This document shows positions 35,748 through 43,981 of a DNA stretch of 48,631 nucleotides, piece after piece. The first letter of the stretch is position 1; each line of letters begins with the position of its first letter. The DNA lies in assembly GCF_000783395.1 (NCBI RefSeq), contig NZ_JSFK01000057.1, positions 1 to 48,631 on the forward strand. Direction: 5' to 3'. Source of the stretch: Pseudomonas chlororaphis. Lineage in GTDB: Bacteria > Pseudomonadota > Gammaproteobacteria > Pseudomonadales > Pseudomonadaceae. The position numbers were made by a program, and so were the translations under genes. A model generated the notes under the pieces. It was given only the letters and a program-made list of their open reading frames with translations. It was not told the origin of the DNA and did not search any database.

Positions 35748-36938
35748 ATGGTGATGCGATTCGAATGGCGCACCTCCCTGTGCGCTACCGACTTCCCGGC
35801 GACGGCCTACGAGGCACTACGCCTGCGCGTAGCCGACCACACGCCGTTCAACAACCTTGGCTGGTTGTGCGCGGCAGAGCAGGCCCTGGGCGAGGATCAG
35901 CGCCTGCACATTCTGCTCGGCTGGGAAGCCGAGCAATTGCTGCTGTGCCTGCCACTGGTAGCCAGCCGTGAACGCTTCGCTGGCGTGCCGTTTCGCGTTT
36001 TGCATCACTTGGGTTATCCACTGGCCGATCGTCTGGCCTTGATGTCGCTGCTCGGCAGCGAAGACATGCACAAGGCGCTGGTGCTGATCCGTAAGCATCT
36101 GCCCCATGCGCTGCTGCAACTGAACGAACTGTCGGAACCTGCCGGTGAAGAAAGTGCGCTCACCGAATGGATGGCGCGCAGTTCCACGGCGGAACGACGC
36201 CTGAGTTGCCGGGTGCCGGTGCATCTGATCAGCGACGCCGATCATCAGGAGATCTCCGGCGACCCGCGCTACAAGCTGCGTCGGGCGCGCAAACGGATTG
36301 CCGCATGCGGCGCGCAGATACGCCGGATCACCCCCGATGCGCTGTCGATGCCTACGATTTTAGAAGCGCTGCAGGAAGTCGAGGCGGTCAGTTGGAAAGG
36401 TGACGAGGGCGTCGGCATTTTCGCCACCGAACGCAGTCGCCAGTGGATGCAAAGCGCTTTCACCGCCCTCGCCAACCAAGGCCTGGTGCGGGTCGTGACG
36501 CTGGAGCTGAACGGCCGCTGCATCAGCTATCGCCTCGGCCTGCTCGAACAGGGCCGCCTCTACGATTACAACCTGGCGTTTTTGCCGCAGTACGCCGACC
36601 TCGGCAGTGGCCGGGTATTGCTGGAGGAATGGATTCGTTGGGGGCTGGATGAGCACTGGCGCTGGATCGATGCGTCGCGGGTCAGCCTGGAAAACTCCAG
36701 CCATCAACTGCACGAACGCATGACCGGGCAACTGGAACACTGGCGCTGGAGTTTCTACTCATGGCGCCCGAGCGGTCTGCTGCTGGGCCTGGGGCTACGC
36801 CTTTGGCACCGCGTCAAACCGGCCCTGCAAAAATGGCGCGCACCGCGTGCCGGCAACTCGACGGCGGCGAACACATCCGAAATTCAACCGGCAACACCAT
36901 CCAACACACCTGGGCTAGCGCCTCGGAGGGCATCATGA
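35748..36938 (+). CDS. FemAB/GNAT-like acyltransferase (Acetyltransf_6 type)
   Basis: A 396-aa protein. The N-terminal half has FNNLGWLCAAEQALGEDQRLHILLGWEAEQLLLCLPLV, and the middle has RYKLRRARKRIAACGAQIRRI, a basic helix diagnostic of the family. The C-terminal GNAT part reads VRVVTLELNGRCISYRLGLLEQGRLYDYNLAF and YADLGSGRVLLEEWIRWGLDE. Such proteins occur in cellulose and exopolysaccharide clusters as presumed acyl transferases. A low-complexity Ala/Thr/Pro tail (after about residue 365) overlaps the next gene's start. It stands between the two GNAT paralogues. Confidence 0.8.
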   Translation: MVMRFEWRTSLCATDFPATAYEALRLRVADHTPFNNLGWLCAAEQALGEDQRLHILLGWEAEQLLLCLPLVASRERFAGVPFRVLHHLGYPLADRLALMSLLGSEDMHKALVLIRKHLPHALLQLNELSEPAGEESALTEWMARSSTAERRLSCRVPVHLISDADHQEISGDPRYKLRRARKRIAACGAQIRRITPDALSMPTILEALQEVEAVSWKGDEGVGIFATERSRQWMQSAFTALANQGLVRVVTLELNGRCISYRLGLLEQGRLYDYNLAFLPQYADLGSGRVLLEEWIRWGLDEHWRWIDASRVSLENSSHQLHERMTGQLEHWRWSFYSWRPSGLLLGLGLRLWHRVKPALQKWRAPRAGNSTAANTSEIQPATPSNTPGLAPRRAS

Positions 36939-37627
36939 GCGTCATCGAAAATCTGCTTCTGCGCATCAAACAAAAAGGCCTGCGCCGCACCCTTGGCGCG
37001 CTGTGGAAACGTTACGTGTTCGCTCACCGTGAATTGCTGTGGATGGAGCGCGACCTGGTCACGCCGATTGCCCCGAACAAACTGCGCCCCTGTGAAGGCT
37101 TGCGCAGAGTCGACATCACCGAGGACAACGCCAAGGCATTCAGCAAGTACTTTGGTGACCGCGTGGAGACCATGGCCGAACTGGCCGCTGAAGGGCATAC
37201 GGGGCATATGCACCTGGACCAGGACGGTCACACCGTCGGGTTTGTCTGGGCCAGCACTCGCGACTATTACGACCGCCACTTCTACCGTTGCACGTTCCCG
37301 GTCAAGCCCGGTGAATACTTCCAGTTCGGTGCCGAAATTACCCGGCAGTATTTCGGCAGTAGCTTGACCGTCGATGCACAGACCGCACTCTGGCAAGTCA
37401 TGGCTGCCCGAGGCTTCAAAAAAGTCGTGGATATCTGCGACAACGCCAATGTACAGGCCCTGAAGATGCATATTCGCCTGGGCTATCAGGAACAAGGGCA
37501 TATCACGCATGTTTACGACCTGTTCGGGCACTGGCGTTTCTTCCGCGAATCGAACTACAGCGATTCAAGGCTGGAGGCGCTGCGCAAGCCGGAAAGACCG
37601 GTAGTGACGGCGGCAGCGCAGGCTTGA
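36935..37627 (+). CDS. GNAT-like acyltransferase, copy B
   Basis: A 230-aa paralogue of the protein at 35054. Shared blocks include QKGLRRTL, FAHRELLWMERDLV, KYFGDRVETMAELAAEGHTGHMH, FPVKPGEYFQFG, NVQALKMHIRLGYQEQ and GHWRFFRESNYS. The ATG at 36935 has CGGAGGG just upstream and overlaps the preceding stop as ATGA. The pair A and B with the FemAB-like protein between them looks like a tandem duplication around a third gene. It is the last gene of the locus; a REP doublet follows. Confidence 0.8.
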   Translation: MSVIENLLLRIKQKGLRRTLGALWKRYVFAHRELLWMERDLVTPIAPNKLRPCEGLRRVDITEDNAKAFSKYFGDRVETMAELAAEGHTGHMHLDQDGHTVGFVWASTRDYYDRHFYRCTFPVKPGEYFQFGAEITRQYFGSSLTVDAQTALWQVMAARGFKKVVDICDNANVQALKMHIRLGYQEQGHITHVYDLFGHWRFFRESNYSDSRLEALRKPERPVVTAAAQA

Positions 37628-37662
37628 TTCAGTCTGGATATTTGTGGCGGCTTTGATGCCGC

Positions 37663-37732
37663 CATCGCGAGCAGGCTCACTCCTACAGGGGTATGCATTT
37701 CAAATGTAGGAGCGAGCCTGCTCGCGAAGAGG
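37663..37732. repeat. REP pair, TGTAGGAGCGAGCCTGCTCG type
   Basis: Two inverted copies (37663-37687 and 37705-37732) around a 17-base centre, each with the internal palindrome GAGCAGGCTC or GAGCCTGCTC. They lie between the convergent end of the exopolysaccharide locus and the methyltransferase gene. A transcript through them would fold into a long hairpin. Confidence 0.85.
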
Positions 37733-37754
37733 CCAGTGAAGGCAATGAAAGATT

Positions 37755-38552
37755 TCAGACCTTGGTGGCGACCAGGGTAAAACACATCGGCATCTGCGCC
37801 TCTCGATTCAGATATTGGTCATACACCTCTTCCCGGTTCGAATGCGCATACTCCTTGAAGTGCGCAATGTTCAGCCCCGCCGCAATGGCAGCGCTGAAGA
37901 TGGCGCCAAGGTTATGCACAAACCAATACGACTTCGCTGCCTGCTGCTCAACCTTGCCGACATAGACAATCGGCTCTTCCTGCACAAACGGCTCGGCGCG
38001 GAAGTAGGAACTGGCGAGGCGGTACGGATCTTCCGCATTCGGATCGACCATTTCCAGAAACGGATGGGTTTCGTAGATCACCAGTTTCCCACCCGGTTTC
38101 AGCGTTGAGGCGACATGACGGAAGAACTCGCCGATGTCCGGCATCCAGTTGAGAACACCGATGGTGATCAGCGCCACATCGAAGCGGTTCTGCAATGACG
38201 CTGGCAAATGATGGATATCGCTTTCGATGAACTCGGCGTTGTGCGGTGAACGCTTGTTCAGCTCACGCGCCTGTTCGAGAAACGCCGCCGATTGATCGAC
38301 ACCGACCACGCTGCGTGCACCGAGGGCAAACAACGACAGACTCTCGCGGCCATTGTTGCAACCCAGTTGAATCACATCTTTGCCATCGACCTCCAGCAAC
38401 CCGCTCAAGGTCTCATCGAGGCAGGAGAAATCCGCCTGCGCGACTTCGCTGAGCAAGGCCTGCCAGTCAGGCGAATCCTGGTGATGGCGGGCGGAATCGT
38501 TCCACGCCTGTCGATTGCTTTCGATGGCGGTTTTATTGTTGGGCACTTCCAT
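37755..38552 (-). CDS. Class I SAM-dependent methyltransferase
   Basis: A 265-aa cytosolic protein with the Rossmann methyltransferase motifs: VIQLGCNNGRESLSLFALGA (60-79) as motif I, VVGVDQSAAFLEQA (81-94) binding the SAM ribose, and later FDVALITIGVLNWM and LKPGGKLVIYETHP. The LGCNNGRESL form is typical of a class I branch with wide substrates. The acceptor cannot be predicted. It is convergent with the polysaccharide locus. Confidence 0.85.
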   Translation of the reverse strand: MEVPNNKTAIESNRQAWNDSARHHQDSPDWQALLSEVAQADFSCLDETLSGLLEVDGKDVIQLGCNNGRESLSLFALGARSVVGVDQSAAFLEQARELNKRSPHNAEFIESDIHHLPASLQNRFDVALITIGVLNWMPDIGEFFRHVASTLKPGGKLVIYETHPFLEMVDPNAEDPYRLASSYFRAEPFVQEEPIVYVGKVEQQAAKSYWFVHNLGAIFSAAIAAGLNIAHFKEYAHSNREEVYDQYLNREAQMPMCFTLVATKV

Positions 38553-38730
38553 GGCGCACTCCGGACGATGCTCGTGATTGAGCGGATCCGAGTCTAGATC
38601 AGCCCGGCAATTGCGGTTGTTGCAAACTTGTAAGCCAAACCCTGCGACAACTCCTACAAATGAGGAAACTCTCGCCTACAAGTACCGACGACTTTTCAAG
38701 GTTTGATAGAAGACTTGGCTGACTGCCTAT

Positions 38731-38750
38731 CTGTATCTACTTGGATACAG
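38731..38750. promoter_or_regulatory. Candidate operator of the toxin-antitoxin operon
   Basis: CTGTATC (38731-38737) and GATACAG (38744-38750) form a perfect 7-bp inverted repeat with a 6-base spacer, ending 7 bases before the toxin ATG. HigA/RelB-type antitoxins repress their own operon from such sites. The role is inferred from position. Confidence 0.55.
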
Positions 38751-38757
38751 TCGAGCA

Positions 38758-39051
38758 ATGAATTATCTTATTCGACAAACAGCCGTCTTCCAGGCTTGGC
38801 ACCAATCGGTTCGAGACCTGCGGGCCAAGGTGGCCATCGCCCGCCGCATTGATCGGGCCTCAACAGGAAATCTCGGCGATGTTAAATCGGTGGGTGATGG
38901 CGTATCTGAAATGCGCGTAGATGTGGGTGCAGGCTATCGGGTGTATTTCACGATGCGTAACGGTGCAGTCATCGTTCTATTGGCTGGAGGCGACAAGTCT
39001 TCACAAAGCGCAGACATCCGACGCGCACAAAAAATGGCTAAGGAGGTTTAA
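38758..39051 (+). CDS. HigB/RelE-family toxin (addiction module killer protein)
   Basis: A 97-aa basic protein of the RelE/ParE superfamily, type II toxin. It shows the core sequence FQAWHQSVRDLRAKVAIARRIDRASTGNLGDVKSVGDGVSEMRVDVGAGYRVYFTMRNGAVIVLLAGGDKSS split over beta strands and an RVDVGAGYRVYF motif, typical of the phage-derived Gp49-like HigB group. RelE-type members cut mRNA on the ribosome; ParE-type members inhibit gyrase. The KSSQSADIRRAQKMAKE end matches the former family. It is followed 2 bp later by its antitoxin gene, and the antitoxin's ribosome binding site AAGGAGG overlaps its 3' end. Confidence 0.88.
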   Translation: MNYLIRQTAVFQAWHQSVRDLRAKVAIARRIDRASTGNLGDVKSVGDGVSEMRVDVGAGYRVYFTMRNGAVIVLLAGGDKSSQSADIRRAQKMAKEV

Positions 39052-39053
39052 CC

Positions 39054-39362
39054 ATGAGCCAGACGTTAACGAATTTCGACGTGGCAGCATTGCTGGACAG
39101 TGACGAAGCCATCAGCGAATACCTGTCCCAGGTTCTTGCAGACGGGGATAACGAAGAGTTTCTTCGCGCAATCGGCTATGTGCTCAAGGCGCGCGGGATG
39201 ACGCAGGTAGCCAAAACTTCTGGTATGGGTCGCGAAAGTCTGTACAAGGCGTTCGCGCCCGGCGCAAAGCCGCGCTTCGAAACGGTTTTGAAAGTTATGC
39301 ATGCCCTCGGCATCGATCTTTATGCACAGCCGGGGCATGCGATCAATCAACCGGTTGTTTGA
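39054..39362 (+). CDS. HigA-type antitoxin
   Basis: A 102-aa protein of the addiction-module antidote family. The N-terminus has FDVAALLDSDEAISEYLSQVLADGDNEEFLRAIGYVLKARG, then a helix-turn-helix (MTQVAKTSGMGRESLYKAF, about 52-70) and a conserved FETVLKVMHALGIDL end. It binds the toxin and probably represses the operon through the inverted repeat at 38731-38750. The toxin-first gene order is that of HigBA. The stop is followed by an unrelated small gene 56 bp later. Confidence 0.88.
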   Translation: MSQTLTNFDVAALLDSDEAISEYLSQVLADGDNEEFLRAIGYVLKARGMTQVAKTSGMGRESLYKAFAPGAKPRFETVLKVMHALGIDLYAQPGHAINQPVV

Positions 39363-39418
39363 ATGTCGGGCAGCTATAGTTAATAGCCTTGGGGAAAACC
39401 GCACTCGCAGGTGCCGCC

Positions 39419-39766
39419 ATGCAAATGCTCGATCGGCTGTTGTTGACCGGCTGTCTGCTCGCTGCCACTCAGGCGCAAGCGCTGGACAGCAATTTCAATT
39501 ATTACGGGCCGAACCAGCCCTTCGCCCACCCTGCTCCGTATTCACTGAGTTCCACACCGCCCAAGCCTTACGACGATACGGCGCCGCAGGATTTTGTGGT
39601 GATTCCAGGTGACCATGAGTTCTACGATTCGCAGTTGCCGACCGTGGCGGATGCGACGGTGCGGGTGTTTATCCGCACGTACGATGCCGAGCGTGGGATT
39701 TATGTGAATGATGAGGTGCTGGATCCGAGCTGCTTGCTGGAGTGTTTGAGCCGGCAACAACACTGA
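39419..39766 (+). CDS. Small exported hypothetical protein
   Basis: A 115-aa protein with a signal peptide (LLLTGCLLAATQAQA, cleavage near AQA-L). The mature part is Pro/Tyr/Asp-rich (LDSNFNYYGPNQPFAHP and YSLSSTPPKPYDDT) and ends in a Cys pair (PSCLLECL). AGGTG precedes the ATG at 39419; an in-frame TTG at 39389 is less likely. It lies in the gap between the toxin-antitoxin pair and the mnx-like locus. I do not recognise the family. Confidence 0.6.
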   Translation: MQMLDRLLLTGCLLAATQAQALDSNFNYYGPNQPFAHPAPYSLSSTPPKPYDDTAPQDFVVIPGDHEFYDSQLPTVADATVRVFIRTYDAERGIYVNDEVLDPSCLLECLSRQQH

Positions 39767-39781
39767 ATACCGAACGACTAC

Positions 39782-39864
39782 TGTAGGAGCTGCCGCAGGC
39801 TGCGATCTTTTGATCTTGATCTTAAAACAAGATCAAAAGATCGCAGCCTGCGGCAGCTCCTACA
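39782..39864. repeat. Large perfect hairpin, REP-type, copy 1
   Basis: A perfect inverted repeat with 37-base arms (39782-39818 and 39828-39864) and a 9-base loop. It begins TGTAGGAGCTGCCG and contains AAAAGATCGCAG. It follows the mnxR-like gene's 3' end and could end its transcript. A second copy lies at 46963-47047, with one compensatory base-pair change. Confidence 0.9.
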
Positions 39865-39881
39865 TTTATTGTGTACGGCCG

Positions 39882-41324
39882 CTACCACTGGCGTTTGTCA
39901 GGGCGGGCGAGGCCGAGTTTTTCGATGCGGTAGCGCAGCATGTCGCGGCTCAGGCCCAGCAGCCGCGCGGATTTGGTGACGTTCCAGTCGGTCTTGTCGA
40001 GCATCTTGCGCACCATGTCGCGTTCGACTTCCGGCAGGTTCATCGACTCCATATTGCTCGCTGGACGCGGTTCGTAGGCCGACACCGGTTCGTAGTGTTG
40101 ATGCTGATGCTGCGGCGGCAGCTCGTCGCACAGACTCATGCACACATTCAACTGATGCGCGGCGATCGTGTCGCTTGGCGCCAGCAACACGGTCTGCTCA
40201 AGCATATTGCGCAACTCGCGCACGTTGCCCGGCCAGGTGTAACTCAGCAGCAACTCTTCCGCTTGCTGGCTGAAATGCAGATTCGGCTTGCCGTAGCGTT
40301 TGCCGTGACTGGCGAGGAAGTGCCGCGCCAACAGCAAAATATCGTCGCCCCGTGCATACAGACGCGGCACCTTGATCGAAATGATCCGCAGACGGAAGAA
40401 CAGATCACGACGAAATTTGCCCTGCTGGACCATTTGTTCAAGGTTGCAGTTGGTCGCACTGATCACCCGCAGATTAACCTTGCGCTCCTTCACCGAACCG
40501 ACCCGGCGAATCGTCCGATCCTCCAGCAACTTCAAAATCTTCGCCTGCAACAGCAGGTCCATCTCACCGATTTCATCGAGAAACAACGTGCCGCCATCCG
40601 CCGCCTCCACCAGCCCGACGCGACGGTCCTTGGCATCGGTGAACGCACCTTTCTCATGGCCGAACAGCTCCGACTCCACCAGGTTAGACGGAATCGACGC
40701 ACAATTGAATTCAATGAACGGCCCCTTGCTGCGCGGACCGTCGAAGTGCAATGCGCGGGCCACCAACTCTTTGCCGGTTCCGGTCTCGCCTTCCACTAAA
40801 ACGGGCGGCAGATCGGTGTTGGCCATGCGCCGCTCGGCGTCGAGCAACTGGCCGATGGTGTTCTTCAGATACTGCATCGGTGCCGAGTCGCCGATCAGCG
40901 CCTGCACCCCGGATTTCTGCGCCTCGCGCTCCTGATAGAACGACAGCGTGCGCTCCATGCGCTCGGTGGCCAGGGCCTTGTCGAGCAGCAGTTTCAGCTC
41001 CGGTAAAGCCACCGGTTTGGTGACGTAATGAAAGGCGCCCTCCTTCATCGCAACCACGGCATCTTCAACGTTGCCGTAACCGGTCATCATGATCACTTTG
41101 AGATCCGGCGCGCTGATGCGCAGCTTCTGGATCAGGTCGTGACCGCTCATGCCCGGCAGCGAGTTGTCGGTCAGCACGATGTCGGGCATGAAGGTTTCCA
41201 GTTGCCCTAACGCGTCTTCGGCCGAATGGCAGACCGTCACCTCGAAGTCCTTGCGCTCCAGGTAGGTCTGAATATTCTCGGCCAGCAGTTCGTCATCCTC
41301 GACCAGCAGAATGCTGTGTTCCAT
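39882..41324 (-). CDS. mnxR: Sigma-54 dependent response regulator, MnxR-like
   Basis: A 480-aa NtrC-family regulator. The receiver has the acidic pair Asp10/Asp11, phospho-acceptor Asp53 (IVLTDNSLPG) and Lys102. The AAA+ domain has Walker A GETGTGKE (178-185), the sigma-54 contact loop ELFGHEKGAFTDA (218-230, T then D in place of the usual GAFTGA) and Walker B GGTLFLDE (243-250). A Fis-type helix-turn-helix (NVTKSARLLGLSRDMLRYRIEK) ends it. It is encoded downstream of a sensor kinase with a 32-bp overlap. In P. putida the kinases MnxS1 and MnxS2 and the regulator MnxR control Mn(II) oxidation; gene content and order here make the same system the best match, though I infer orthology from architecture. 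Confidence 0.85.
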   Translation of the reverse strand: MEHSILLVEDDELLAENIQTYLERKDFEVTVCHSAEDALGQLETFMPDIVLTDNSLPGMSGHDLIQKLRISAPDLKVIMMTGYGNVEDAVVAMKEGAFHYVTKPVALPELKLLLDKALATERMERTLSFYQEREAQKSGVQALIGDSAPMQYLKNTIGQLLDAERRMANTDLPPVLVEGETGTGKELVARALHFDGPRSKGPFIEFNCASIPSNLVESELFGHEKGAFTDAKDRRVGLVEAADGGTLFLDEIGEMDLLLQAKILKLLEDRTIRRVGSVKERKVNLRVISATNCNLEQMVQQGKFRRDLFFRLRIISIKVPRLYARGDDILLLARHFLASHGKRYGKPNLHFSQQAEELLLSYTWPGNVRELRNMLEQTVLLAPSDTIAAHQLNVCMSLCDELPPQHQHQHYEPVSAYEPRPASNMESMNLPEVERDMVRKMLDKTDWNVTKSARLLGLSRDMLRYRIEKLGLARPDKRQW

Positions 41325-42786
41325 ATTCCCCTCCCGATGCCACTTTGAAGTTGAGACTGACGCGGGTTCCTTCCTGCTCTTTGCTGGTCAAAACGACCGA
41401 GCCCTGAAAACGCTCCATGATTCTTTTGACCAACGCCAGGCCAACCCCGAGGCCGCCCTGTTTGGTGGTGAAAAACGGTTTGAACACCAACAGTTGCTGC
41501 TGCGCGCTCATGCCCTTGCCGGTGTCGCTCACGGTCAGGCGCACGCTGTCCGGCTGCGGCGATTCGAACTCGACGGTGAGCACGCCGCCCTTGGGCATGG
41601 CTTCGAGGGCGTTGGCAAACAGGCTATTGAGGATTTGCGTGAGCAGCACCTTTTGACTGACGACCGGCGCGCAATTTTGCGGGGTGAAGCGCACTTCGAC
41701 ATTGCAGCGTTTGATCAACGCGTCGAAGGCACCAAAGGTGTCTTCGACCGCCATGACCAGATCCACCGCCTCGCCGTCGTCATTCATCGGCCGCAGCGAC
41801 ACCAGCAGTTCGCGCACCCAGCGCGACATGCGGTCGACTTGGCTGATGATGTCGCCAATGTTGCGCTGCGCGCCTGGACTGGCGATTTCCTGGGCCAGTT
41901 CGGCGCTGGAACGAATGGTTGCCAGCGGATTACGCAGACTGTGCGCCACGGCCGAAGACATCTCGCCGAGGGCGACAAAGGTTTCGTTGCTGATCAGTTG
42001 TTGCTGCTGGCTTTGCAGCAATTTCGCCGCGCGGCGGACGATCCAGAACAAGGCGAGAAAGATCGCCGCTCCACCAAAACACGTTGCCGCCCAGATCGAG
42101 GCAAATCCGCGGTCGATGCGGTCGACCAGATCCGCCGGTTCCTTGTAGATCTCGACCATGGCGACGACTTTGCTTTTGTCGGCATTGAACATCGGAATGT
42201 AGTTCTCGATGAACAGGTATTTCGGTTCGCGCAGCATTTGCTGCTCGGGTTTCTCATCGTCGATCTTGTGGTAGCTGGAAGACACCGGCACTTTCATCTC
42301 GAATGATTCGTCGAGCTCATCGTCATCCTTGATGTGCACACCGATAAGCTCAGCGTTGGTCGACCAGATCACCGTGCGATCCAGCGCATAAACGGTCGCG
42401 AGCAAAATATCCGGCAGGTGTTCGACGTGATCGAGAAATTCAGTACGCGCTGAAGCCTGTAACGCCGGATCAACATCGGGGTACTGGTTGTCCTGGCGCG
42501 GGTCGAGCATTTCGCCCATCGTCCGGTTCGGATTGATTTTGGCGTGACGCATTTCCGCCGCGCCAATGGCCTCAACGAATTGCGCGGTCAGCAGCGCATC
42601 GCGCTCGACACTTTCGGTGACCACGAAGCGTGTGGAGATATAACCCAGCCCCAACGCCACGGCGGCGATGATGAAAAAGCTCGCCAGCGAGAACCAGCGC
42701 AGCAGATTGAACTGTTCGCGCCAACTCTTGCCCATTGCCGCCGGTGTGTCCGGCGCAGATGTTTTTTGTGCTTCCAGTCGCTGCAT
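41293..42786 (-). CDS. Sensor histidine kinase, MnxS-like (kinase A)
   Basis: A 497-aa inner-membrane kinase. The first helix (LASFFIIAAVALGLGY, about 35-50) and the second (SIWAATCFGGAAIFLALFWIV, about 200-220) enclose a periplasmic sensor domain. The H-box is SSAVAHSLRNPLATI, the N-box is SLFANALEAMPKGG, and the G-boxes are DTGKGM and GGLGVGLALVKRI. The start is uncertain: the ATG at 42786 (AGGG nine bases upstream) is used, with ATG 42828 and TTG 42864 possible. It overlaps the regulator gene by 32 bp. It is clearly paralogous to the kinase at 47063. The signal is unknown in the sequence; the mnx analogy suggests involvement in Mn(II) oxidation control. Confidence 0.85.
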   Translation of the reverse strand: MQRLEAQKTSAPDTPAAMGKSWREQFNLLRWFSLASFFIIAAVALGLGYISTRFVVTESVERDALLTAQFVEAIGAAEMRHAKINPNRTMGEMLDPRQDNQYPDVDPALQASARTEFLDHVEHLPDILLATVYALDRTVIWSTNAELIGVHIKDDDELDESFEMKVPVSSSYHKIDDEKPEQQMLREPKYLFIENYIPMFNADKSKVVAMVEIYKEPADLVDRIDRGFASIWAATCFGGAAIFLALFWIVRRAAKLLQSQQQQLISNETFVALGEMSSAVAHSLRNPLATIRSSAELAQEIASPGAQRNIGDIISQVDRMSRWVRELLVSLRPMNDDGEAVDLVMAVEDTFGAFDALIKRCNVEVRFTPQNCAPVVSQKVLLTQILNSLFANALEAMPKGGVLTVEFESPQPDSVRLTVSDTGKGMSAQQQLLVFKPFFTTKQGGLGVGLALVKRIMERFQGSVVLTSKEQEGTRVSLNFKVASGGEYGTQHSAGRG

Positions 42787-42880
42787 GGGAGTGGCCCTGG
42801 AGTTTTGTATCGCGCTGCTTACAGCCATCAGTGTAGGTGGCTCTGACCACGACACACGGTTCAATGATGCTATTTCGCCG

Positions 42881-43981
42881 CTACCGCATCCGACTCACCG
42901 TCGCGGCTGGATCGCCCGGTTTTACTGGCGTCAATGCACCGTCGGCCATTGCGTTGGCGGACGGTTGCTGACGCTCTGTTTCATCGCTGAGAAAGTCGAT
43001 GATCGACTGCGCGGATTGCTCATCGAGGCGCAGATTGGGCATCGGGATTCGCTCGAATTGTTCGTAGAGTTGCAGGGCAATCGGGTCTTTTTCCGCGAGC
43101 AGGCGATCCGGTTCGCGGATCCAGCGATTGAGCCATTTGGCGTCGCGGTTGCGGGTGACGCCGATCAGATCGGGGCCGATGCTGCGCATGCCGATGCCCT
43201 GCCCATCCATAGGGCCGAGGCTATGGCAGGAGGCGCAACGGGTGCGGAACAGTTCTTCGCCATTGCTCGGCGGACGAATGTCCGGGGCGTTGGCGTAGCT
43301 TTCTTCAATGCTCGGCTGTTTCCAGTTCTGCAGGGTGTTGGCCAGTTGATCGGCGAGGATCCACGGGTTCTCGAACGGCGAAGCCTTCATCCAGCGCCCG
43401 GTGGTCTGGTTGCCGACGATCAGGCTGAGGTTGTGATCCTTGCTGCGTCCGTTGTCGACGCCTTCGATGAACAGCCCGAGTTTCTTGCGCAGGTCAGTGA
43501 CGTCCTCGAATTCGCCGGTGAGAAACTTCCAGCCGGGGCCGACCTTGAAGCGTTGCGAATAAGCCTTGAGCACTTCGGGCGTATCGCTGAGCGGGTCGAT
43601 GCTGATGGAGTAAAAGAAAATGTCTTGCCCGACCCGATCCCCCAGCAGTTTCTGCACCTGGCGCAACCGTGCGGTTTCCAGTGGGCAGGAGTCGCTGCAG
43701 GACGTGAAGATGAAATTGATCACCACCACTTTGTTCTTGATCAAGTCATCGAAGAAGTGCACCTGCCGACCGTCCTGATCGGTCAGCAGGGTGTTGGGGA
43801 AATAGTCGCCACCCCAAGGGGTGGCGGATTCAGTCGCTGACGGCTCGCCGACACTGGCCTGATGTGCCAGCAGCACGCGGCTGCCGAGCACACAGACCAC
43901 CAGCATCAGCACCAGGTGCATGCCCAGCGCACGGGAGCGCGGGGTATGCACAGGTTGGCTGTCACCGTGGCGGCGGTTCAT
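42881..43981 (-). CDS. SCO1/SenC-cytochrome c fusion
   Basis: A 366-aa exported protein with an N-terminal membrane anchor (LVLMLVVCVLGSRVLL, about 23-38). The SCO domain has the copper-binding CSDSC (95-99) and its distal histidine His183 (SKDHNL). A class I cytochrome c domain follows, with haem motif CASCH (249-253) and a possible axial Met in IPMPN (about 317). SCO proteins deliver copper to cuproenzymes; the fused haem could supply the electrons to reduce the copper site or the thiols. The stop of the oxidase gene overlaps the ATG here, so this protein probably matures the multicopper oxidase. That partner assignment is inferred. Confidence 0.9.
   Translation of the reverse strand: MNRRHGDSQPVHTPRSRALGMHLVLMLVVCVLGSRVLLAHQASVGEPSATESATPWGGDYFPNTLLTDQDGRQVHFFDDLIKNKVVVINFIFTSCSDSCPLETARLRQVQKLLGDRVGQDIFFYSISIDPLSDTPEVLKAYSQRFKVGPGWKFLTGEFEDVTDLRKKLGLFIEGVDNGRSKDHNLSLIVGNQTTGRWMKASPFENPWILADQLANTLQNWKQPSIEESYANAPDIRPPSNGEELFRTRCASCHSLGPMDGQGIGMRSIGPDLIGVTRNRDAKWLNRWIREPDRLLAEKDPIALQLYEQFERIPMPNLRLDEQSAQSIIDFLSDETERQQPSANAMADGALTPVKPGDPAATVSRMR

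Noticed and set aside
39810..42306. Plus-strand frames opposite the regulator and kinase A
   Set aside because: The minus-strand frames carry intact receiver, AAA+ and kinase motifs; the plus-strand frames are Gln/His/Arg-rich shadows.
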